A stretch of DNA of 64,000 bases, taken from the NCBI RefSeq assembly GCF_048569485.1, contig NW_027445228.1, positions 310,001 to 374,000 of the forward strand. The letters run 5' to 3'. The translations under genes and the position numbers were made by a program. The notes beneath the pieces are model-generated. The model ran no database searches. It had not been told where the DNA came from and worked only from the letters and a program-made list of their open reading frames with translations. Position 1 is the stretch's first letter. Each line of letters begins with the position of its first letter. Positions 57,322 through 64,000 of the stretch are shown here, piece after piece. The DNA is from Anomaloglossus baeobatrachus. Taxonomy: Eukaryota; Chordata; Amphibia; Anura; Aromobatidae.

Positions 57322-57450
57322 TAAGGTCTGGCTGTGACTCGGCCACTCCCATACATTTCCACGTTTCCCCTTACACCCTCCAGTGCGGCTTTAGCAGGAG
57401 CTTTGGGTCATCGTCTTGTTGGAAGGTGAAACCTCCGTCCCAGACTCATC

Positions 57451-57840
57451 ACTAATCACAATAATCAATCATCGTGATGAGAATTCAAACTTCAAACTTC
57501 CGACCAACATAAAACATTTTCCAAATGATGGTGATGTAAAGCCGGCAGCCGGGAAACGTCATTTATTAACCATGTGAGGTCTGACTGGATTAAATGGATA
57601 ATCAATAAAAGTTTGGAAATTACTATTTTGTTGGTCTTTTTGTAAAAATGTTTATTTCTAAAAATATCAACTTAAATTTACCATTTAATAATCGAATGTG
57701 ATAGAAAAAAATACAATCTCCAAATCACTGCGACATCTTAAAATATTGCAGAGTTATTACCACATAGTGAGCTATCAGATTTTGTCTGGTCACTGAGGGG
57801 TTAACAACATATTTGCAGGTTAATAGCATTTTTAAATTAA
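57451..57840. other. AT-rich unassigned DNA
   Basis: No ORF, element end or repeat period is recognisable between the transposase relic and the MITE end at 57841. Confidence 0.5.
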
Positions 57841-58200
57841 GGCTACTTTCACACTTGCGTTCAGCGCAATCCGCCTCTATGGAGAATAGCACAGTCCGTT
57901 AACGCACTGCGCTATTCTCCATAGACTTGTATTGACGACGCACCGTAACGTAAGTGTCAGCGTTGCATCTGCTGGACGACGCTGCGTCGTTATTTTCACG
58001 CAGCTTCGAGCGGAGGGAACGCTACATGTAGCCTTTTTTGGGTCGTTTAAATAACGCACCTTGACTGATTCCGTTAGAATCCGCCAAGGTGTCTAATGAT
58101 TGTCTATGGTGGTGGATTCCACCGCTATGCGCTAAGCGGCAGAATCCGCTCACTGATTCCGTCATGTTCTACTGAGCATGCTCAGCATGTCCAGCAGAAC
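57841..58200. mobile_element. MITE fragment with one terminal repeat
   Basis: Begins GGCTACTTTCACACTTGCG after TTAA. It contains an internal inverted pair around TCTATGGAGAATAGC/GCTATTCTCCATAGA. The matching right end is not found before the Penelope repeat at 58433, so it is truncated or diverged. Confidence 0.5.
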
Positions 58201-58432
58201 GATCGAAATAGTTTAAAATTACTCCTGGTCTCTCTCCCCCCTCTCTCATACTCACCGATCATGGGCACGGCGCTGCACAGTTGTCACAAAGCTCCGGCGG
58301 CTTTTCCTCTTTTGAAAATGCCGACCGCTCATTATTCCATCTAGTATTCACTGCTTCCCCCGCCCACCGATGCCTATTATTGGTTGCAGTCAGACACGCC
58401 CCCACGCTGAGGGACAGCTGTCTCACTGCAAC

Positions 58433-58900
58433 ATATTAAATAGCCACTGGGTTAAATACACAGATTAACAGTTCAGGACAGCAGTATTGCGCAATAGGGT
58501 CACCATATGCGAGAAAAAATTTAAAATTTAACTTTTAATTAAATTATTCATAAAAATGAGGATACTCCTCACTGACAAACAAACAAACAATACAAGAATA
58601 GGTTTGGCCCCTCCTACTTTTCAAGAGTTCAATGCAAACCACAAGTAGACTAGTACCGCTAATATAAAGTGGAACTTTTTGCCCATAAATCAGGTGCCAG
58701 TTTCATAAAGTCCACTGATAAATAAAGAAATGGAATTATCTCACCAATTTCTGATATACCACATATTAAATTCGAATGGGTTCAGGCATCCTCCTGGCGG
58801 AACCTCATGATTATGAAATTGTACCTCCCAACGCGTTTCGTTAGAAAAGCAAACTCATCAGGGGAGCTTATAATTGTGGCAATTACATCTCAGATCTCAT
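58433..58900 (-). repeat. Penelope pseudo-LTR, downstream copy
   Basis: 468 bp corresponding to 63199-63666 at an offset of 4,766. I noticed only one or two base differences. It contains a hammerhead motif at 58817-58875. Confidence 0.9.
58817..58875 (-). ncRNA. Hammerhead ribozyme motif in pseudo-LTR
   Basis: On the minus strand: AATT, internal loop, CTCCC, CTGATGA, stem II GTT/AAC with a nine-base loop, GAAA, CGCG, TT, GGGAG, internal loop, AATT. CTCCC pairs with GGGAG and AATT with AATT to form stem I, and CGCG is the very short stem III. This matches the minimal hammerheads known in Penelope-like elements. Cleavage would follow GTT. Confidence 0.75.
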
Positions 58901-60085
58901 AAAAAATGAGTCCAAAAATTCATCATATGCTGAAACAAAACATATATAGAATAACAATAAGTATCAGCATATAAATGGTTAATCACACAATCATATGTGG
59001 AGAAACTCACCAAAGATCATAGACTCAAAACAGGAGTCATATGTGCGGTAAATCCAATTCAGGTCCCACAAGCCATGGACCTCACTTTCAATGGCATGCT
59101 GAAATACATTTATAGATAAACAGACATCAGCATGTCAGGAACGATTAATTCCATGACAGCATGCAGACAGAGCAGGGGGACTCACCACATGGCAGGAGCG
59201 GCCGTGCTTCTCGCTCTAACAAGAGAGCCACCGCAGACTGTCAGGGTTTAAATGTTCCCACCCTGCACCAGCGTGTGACGTGGTTTCCGCCCATTCCGGT
59301 CACATGACCGCAGACGAGCACACCACGTCATGATGTTTACACTGTAGCCGTGGTGATGTGCACCTCCCCTCAACAAGTCATGTGACAGGACGTCACACAA
59401 ACAAGGGAGACAGCCCGATATTAAACTGCAGGCACACAGTATCATTCCGGCTTGCATGCAGATTCAGAGAATCATCCAATCCTCCAGCATTCATTCACAA
59501 GTAATCACTAGGAGGGTATTGTTTGTACATAAAAGACTGCTCATGACTCAGTGATTTATATCCGCTTATTTTGAACAGTCGGTTTCACCAGTGTATATCA
59601 CAAGCAGTATAATGGTGATTGCATACCATACTCAAAAGGTCACAGCCATACCACCACAATAATCAAAGATATGCCCGTGGAGAACTATAGCCCCACTCTA
59701 GAAGGATGTCACCCAGAAATATGGGGACCTCAAAAAAGCTCAAAATCAATATTATACTCAAGGGGCAAAATAGCAAAGGGGCTCAGATGTCATACTGATA
59801 GTCAGATTAAAATAACCTACTGAAGAGCTAGCAATAAATTATGCCCATATCGATCACAGCAAACCTCCAAACCCTATGAGGTTCATCAGGGGAACCTTTA
59901 AGAATACCAATCAGAAATAGAATTAGAAACCGCCACATAGAGACTAGCCTGACCCTACTTAAACCAAATTTCAGGGATGGCCCTACCTATCACGTGGGGG
60001 TCGGCGCCGTATGACAGAACGATGTGTGGGCGCCCCCACTCGGCCGACGTCTCACCCTCCTAACTAAGCTCACCCTACAACACCA

Positions 60086-62371
60086 CTAAATAAAGGGTGC
60101 GAAAGAGAGTTCTTCATTTAAACCATTAGGATGAAGTGTTTTCAACCAGAAAATCCATCTGGATTCTTGCTGCAAGAGTCTCTTATCCCAGTCCCCTCCT
60201 CTAGGTGGAGGCCTGATGTGATCGATACCCTGAAATTTCAAAACAGTGGAGTCTCCATTGTGTACTTTATTAATGTGCCTCGCCAATGATGTATCATTAT
60301 TAAGTCTAATGTCCCTCAGATGTTCTCCTATCCGTCGTCTTAGTTCCCTGCGAGTTTTACCTACATACTCCATATTGCATATACAGGTCGCCTTATATAT
60401 CACACCTCGTGTTTTACAATTAATAAACGACCGGATGTCATACTCATTCTTGGTCACTTGACTGTGGAATTTGTTTCCCACTATGATGGAGTTACAGGCA
60501 ATACATCCGTTACATCTAAAACAACCCTTCAACGTTGGTATAACCTCAAAAGGATTTTTTGGGGCGAGATAGCTGTGAACCAGCCGGTCCTTCAGCGATC
60601 TCGCTCTCCTATACGTAACGGATGGCCTGTCTGTAAGAAGGTCTCCTATATCACCATCCATTTTCAATATGGGCCAATACTTCTCAAGGATGTCTCTTAC
60701 ATCCCCCGCTCCATTGTTGAAAGTTGTTATAAATCTCATCACATCCCTGCCCTCGTCCTTCACCAATTTTTTAGGGGGGTATAGAAGATCTGTTCTTTTA
60801 ACCTTTTTTATGTCAGCAGCCGCTCTACTTATCACTTGTTCTGGATATCCTCTTTCAAGAAATCTTTTCTCTAGATCTTTAGACTGGTTTTTGAAATGCA
60901 ATTCATCAGAGCAGTTCCTCCGAATTCTGGCGAACTGTCCCTTAGGGATGCCCCTCTTCAAACTCAGGGGATGACTGCTTTCCCATTTTAGTAACGAGTT
61001 AGTTGAAGTCGGTTTACGATAAGTACTCGTTACCAAGTTGCCTCCCGAGTCTTTCTCGATCAAAAGGTCCAAAAAGGATAATTTTGACTTATTCATCTCA
61101 AAAGTAAAAAAGAGACCCAAGTCATTTTTATTCAAATCATCCATAAACCTCTTTAGTCCAGCTTCATTGCCTTTCCACACCATAAAAATATCATCAATGA
61201 ATCTATACCAGATTCCGATGTTCTCATTGATGGACTCACGGTCCTCTCTGAAGACCACTGTTTCCTCCCACCAGCCCAGGAGCAGATTTGCGTACGACGG
61301 GGCACAGGGGCTCCCCATCGCTGTGCCCCTGAGCTGGTGGAAGGTGTGGCCATCAAAGGAAAAAACATTGTGTGTCAGGCAAAACTTGAGGATATCCATG
61401 ATAAAACCAGTGTGTTCTTCACACTGTATTCCCCTGCCCTTCAAAAAATATTGGGCCGCCGACAAACCCAAGTCATGGCGTATGGACGAGTACAAGGATT
61501 CAACATCGATACCCACAAGGAGCGTCTCTTCCTCAAATGTAAGTCCTTCCACTTTTCTCAGCAGGTCAGTTGTATCTGACAGATAAGAGTCCAAGCCTAA
61601 AACAAATGGCTTAAGGATGTTATCCAGATAAACACCAAGATTCTGTGTCAGATTATCGACACCAGAAATTATAGGTCTACCTTTCAGGGGGTTAGTCCCT
61701 TTATGCAGTTTGGGTAGGCTGTAAAATGTAGCCATCACTGGGTGCCTTGGAAGGAGGAAGTCAAACTCAGACTTACTGATCAGTTTCTTCTCCAGAGCAG
61801 TCAGGAGAATCAATCTCAAATCCTTCCAATACTGTTGTGATGGATTGGACTTCAGTCTCACATAACTATTTTTGTCCCCTAAGATGTTATAACACATTTC
61901 AAGATATTTTTCTCGATCCATCACAACAGTGTTCCCCCCTTTGTCAGATTGCTTAATAATTATATCAGTCGCCTTCCCCAAAGCGTTAAGACTCACCATC
62001 TCCTCCTTAGTCAGATTAAATTTTACCTTATGGTTGGGTTTCAACCTTTCAAACTCCTGAGAGACAAGGTTACAAAAGACATCAATTGCACTGAGATCAT
62101 TCTGGATTGGTGGCATTCTAGTACTCCTCAGTTTGAGATCTGTGAAGGGACCCTGACCCGTTGATTCAGGTCCCATCACATCCAAACTATATAGGAGTCG
62201 GACATCTTCCAGGATGTCATCCTGAATACCTAGATCAGTGCATGTCTTTTTGTTATCCCTAATGAAGTATTTCTTCCACTTCAATTTCCTAATGAAGAGA
62301 TTGAGGTCCTTAACGCTTTCAAAGCCATTGTAATCTGTCGTAGGCACAAATGAGAGACCCTTACTAAGCAC
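60086..62371 (-). CDS. Penelope-like RT with C-terminal GIY-YIG endonuclease
   Basis: 761 codons without a stop. The N-terminal motif LSKGLSFVPT is followed by the RT: SDKGGNTVVMDREKY, FYSLPKLHKGTNPLKGRPI, LVGIDVESLYSS (first catalytic D), RGTAMGSPCAPSYANLLLG, WYRFIDDIFMVW (catalytic DD) and TSTYRKPTSTNS. A Neptune-type cysteine cluster (CFRCNGCIAC) follows, then the GIY-YIG endonuclease (GVIYKATCICNMEYVGKTRR ... RRRIGEHL, catalytic R and later E). All key residues are present. The first codon shown is GTG and an open frame extends upstream, so the true start is probably made with the preceding ORF. Such enzymes copy RNA at a nicked target. Confidence 0.92.
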   Translation of the reverse strand: MLSKGLSFVPTTDYNGFESVKDLNLFIRKLKWKKYFIRDNKKTCTDLGIQDDILEDVRLLYSLDVMGPESTGQGPFTDLKLRSTRMPPIQNDLSAIDVFCNLVSQEFERLKPNHKVKFNLTKEEMVSLNALGKATDIIIKQSDKGGNTVVMDREKYLEMCYNILGDKNSYVRLKSNPSQQYWKDLRLILLTALEKKLISKSEFDFLLPRHPVMATFYSLPKLHKGTNPLKGRPIISGVDNLTQNLGVYLDNILKPFVLGLDSYLSDTTDLLRKVEGLTFEEETLLVGIDVESLYSSIRHDLGLSAAQYFLKGRGIQCEEHTGFIMDILKFCLTHNVFSFDGHTFHQLRGTAMGSPCAPSYANLLLGWWEETVVFREDRESINENIGIWYRFIDDIFMVWKGNEAGLKRFMDDLNKNDLGLFFTFEMNKSKLSFLDLLIEKDSGGNLVTSTYRKPTSTNSLLKWESSHPLSLKRGIPKGQFARIRRNCSDELHFKNQSKDLEKRFLERGYPEQVISRAAADIKKVKRTDLLYPPKKLVKDEGRDVMRFITTFNNGAGDVRDILEKYWPILKMDGDIGDLLTDRPSVTYRRARSLKDRLVHSYLAPKNPFEVIPTLKGCFRCNGCIACNSIIVGNKFHSQVTKNEYDIRSFINCKTRGVIYKATCICNMEYVGKTRRELRRRIGEHLRDIRLNNDTSLARHINKVHNGDSTVLKFQGIDHIRPPPRGGDWDKRLLQQESRWIFWLKTLHPNGLNEELSFAPFI

Positions 62372-62412
62372 ACTTAATTCGATGGTGGTAAGTACCCTGT
62401 TGGAGAGGTTAA

Positions 62413-63187
62413 CTACTTGCTGGTGTCCGGAGGATTCTGATAACCTCCTCGGTTCGTTCGATTTCTGAGGAAATATTCCCTTGGCTCTAAAAAATGGCCA
62501 CTCTGATAAGGTTGATTAAACCTGCCCCTCCCATTCCCAAAGTTCTTTTTCCTTCGACCTCTAGCTCCTATATTTCTTCCTTCGGAATCAGATACATCAG
62601 TATCCGTTGTGGAGCACTCGGTCTCACTGGGTTTCACAAAACGTGGCGGGGCAAAGTTATATATTTTATTTTCCCTAAAATCTTGCAGATCTCTATTATA
62701 GAATTTGTTTTTTATCTTTCAAATGATACTGATATTTTTCAATTGTATTCTGCAGAACTTTTTCTTTACCTGAAAATTCTGATTCTTTTGAAAAAGTATT
62801 AGTCATTTCTATCTGTTCTTTAAGTGCTATCTCTAGATCTGCAAGATTCTTTTTCTCTTCATCTAAGAGTAAGGTCATCAACCTTAGAGAACTCTCAGTG
62901 GCTTCTTTCTCCCATTTTGCAGCCAGTTCCTGGCTTCTATATCGGTAACCCGGCTGAAGGGAGATCCTCAGATGCCTAGGGACAATCCTATCACGAAGAT
63001 AAACCTCCAGAGACTGTACTTCCCACCAAGAAGCTGTCCTGTTTTTGTAAATTTTAGTTAGTTCACGAAAAGCCCCATTAAGGGTAGGAGTATATTTTTT
63101 CTGTACGAAAGTTTTCTCTGAGAAAACATCCTTTGCTTCATTTGCCCAGGAGCCTATATCAATACCTGTACTCAGGAAGCCCGCCAT
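62413..63187 (-). CDS. Upstream ORF of the Penelope-like element
   Basis: Begins MAGFLSTGIDIGSW at 63187, runs 163 codons with an acidic/basic coiled region (LLLDEEKKNLADLEIALKEQ), and continues in another frame as KPSETECSTTDTDVSDSEG and a basic, glycine-rich RGRRKKNFGNGRGRFNQP stretch up to 62413. The change of frame falls near a run of A at about 62705-62720. No known domain is recognised. The basic C-terminal part may bind RNA. It lies directly before the RT frame and overlaps its upstream extension. Confidence 0.7.
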
Positions 63188-63198
63188 ACCAAATCAAT

Positions 63199-63666
63199 AT
63201 ATTAAATAGCCACTGGGTTAAATACACAGATTAACAGTTCAGGACAGCAGTATTGCGCAATAGGGTCACCATATGCGAGAAAAAATTTAAAATTTAACTT
63301 TTAATTAAATTATTCATAAAAATGAGGATACTCCTCACTGACTAACAAACAAACAATACAAGAATAGGTTTGGCCCCTCCTACTTTTCAAGAGTTCAATG
63401 CAAACCACAAGTAGACTAGTACCGCTAATATAAAGTGGAACTTTTTGCCCATAAATCAGGTGCCAGTTTCATAAAGTCCACTGATAAATAAAGAAATGGA
63501 ATTATCTCACCAATTTCTGATATACCACATATTAAATTCGAATGGGTTCAGGCATCCTCCTGGCGGAACCTCATGATTATGAAATTGTACCTCCCAACGC
63601 GTTTCGTTAGAAAAGCAAACTCATCAGGGGAGCTTATAATTGTGGCAATTACATCTCAGATCTCAT
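63199..63666 (-). repeat. Penelope pseudo-LTR, upstream copy
   Basis: Same 468-bp repeat. It lies between the truncated neighbour copy and the upstream ORF. It contains a hammerhead motif at 63583-63641. Confidence 0.9.
63583..63641 (-). ncRNA. Hammerhead ribozyme motif, second pseudo-LTR
   Basis: Identical layout to 58817-58875, with all core boxes (CTGATGA, GAAA, CGCGTT) and both stem I segments intact. Confidence 0.75.
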
Positions 63667-64000
63667 ATTGCATATACAGGTCGCCTTATATATCACACCT
63701 CGTGTTTTACAATTAATAAACGACCGGATGTCATACTCATTCTTGGTCACTTGACTGTGGAATTTGTTTCCCACTATGATGGAGTTACAGGCAATACATC
63801 CGTTACATCTAAAACAACCCTTCAACGTTGGTATAACCTCAAAAGGATTTTTTGGGGCGAGATAGCTGTGAACCAGCCGGTCCTTCAGCGATCTCGCTCT
63901 CCTATACGTAACGGATGGCCTGTCTGTAAGAAGGTCTCCTATATCACCATCCATTTTCAATATGGGCCAATACTTCTCAAGGATGTCTCTTACATCCCCC
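63667..64000 (-). pseudogene. Part of an adjacent Penelope copy, cut inside GIY-YIG
   Basis: Matches 60374-60707 at an offset of 3,293 without a difference I could see. It encodes DLLTDRPSVTYRRARSLKDR to GVIYKATCICNM and then passes directly into the pseudo-LTR. The missing part corresponds to 58901-60373. The bases CAT are common to both sides of the junction. The rest of this copy lies outside the window. Confidence 0.88.

Larger units (their letters stand above)
54175..57450 (-). mobile_element. Tc1/mariner relic with expanded transposase motif
   Basis: The left part (54178 on, CAGTTTGCGAAAGTATACAA then CCCCCTTGG, and TGCATAACTATTCACCCCCC near 54375) is the 3' end of a Tc1/mariner family. 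The minus strand then encodes the transposase C-terminus (KEMEEARSPVPG...), a 45-bp tandem array, and, beyond the insert at 55480-57321, EWPSHSQPDL and further upstream transposase sequence (57325-57440). The right end is truncated. Confidence 0.8.
58433..64000 (-). mobile_element. Penelope-like element (Neptune type), tandem arrangement
   Basis: On the minus strand: pseudo-LTR (63666-63199), an upstream ORF (63187-62413), an RT with GIY-YIG endonuclease (62371-60086), a 3' UTR of about 1.2 kb, and a second pseudo-LTR (58900-58433). Upstream of the first pseudo-LTR lies part of another copy (64000-63667), in head-to-tail order. The pseudo-LTRs look almost identical. The long RT frame is uninterrupted. 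The copy is therefore young. Confidence 0.93.

Noticed and set aside
63666-63667. Penelope junction as a spliced intron
   Set aside because: The skipped segment does not begin with GT in any placement allowed by the shared CAT.

Overview
The window reads as nuclear DNA of an amphibian, most likely a frog with a large, repeat-rich genome. The reasons are L1, L2/CR1-group and tRNA-SINE retroposons, Tc1, hAT and many PIF/Harbinger-type elements, a Neptune-like Penelope element, a vertebrate Gypsy element, and a C2H2 zinc-finger gene with a short phase-1 upstream exon of a type I associate with amphibian finger genes. Host coding sequence is scarce. The only convincing host gene is a minus-strand zinc-finger gene (last exon 13015-14258, preceding exon 17471-17571), with a decayed duplicate of its 3' end at 12178-12470. 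A weak candidate leader exon lies at 52664-52703.

Layout: 1-3985 is an L1 ORF2 relic split by a MITE and by an L2/CR1-group LINE tail. 4413-6529 and 7955-12047 are two Tc1 elements with TA target duplications, each carrying later insertions (a MITE; a solo LTR and a hAT element). 12178-17571 is the zinc-finger gene with intronic repeats. 18390 to about 39850 is one L1 that begins at its 5' UTR. It is opened by a minus-strand Gypsy element (18601-26974, itself split by a foldback MITE), by a hAT element (29116-35524) and by a solo LTR. A 3.28 kb piece of this L1 is repeated, without visible change, inside the hAT element. 39700-43400 holds minisatellite, a MITE, GATA repeats, a Tc1 copy and a SINE. 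44645-50908 is one LINE copy cut by five complete nonautonomous DNA elements, or six counting a truncated one at its end, some next to each other. 51437-55460 has three minisatellite arrays of different unit. 54175-57450 is a Tc1/mariner relic whose catalytic-glutamate segment has become a 45-bp tandem array. 58433-64000 is a minus-strand Penelope-like element with an uninterrupted 761-codon RT/GIY-YIG frame, flanking pseudo-LTRs with hammerhead-ribozyme motifs, and part of a head-to-tail neighbour.

The genes do not form a pathway. The window is mainly a record of nested insertions: many host frames close perfectly when an insert and one copy of its target duplication are removed, which gives the order of events. 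The observations I rate highest are the transposase-motif minisatellite, the duplicated L1/hAT block with its clean junctions, the hammerhead motifs, the LINE cut by DNA elements, and the LINE/SINE pair with a shared 3' tail.
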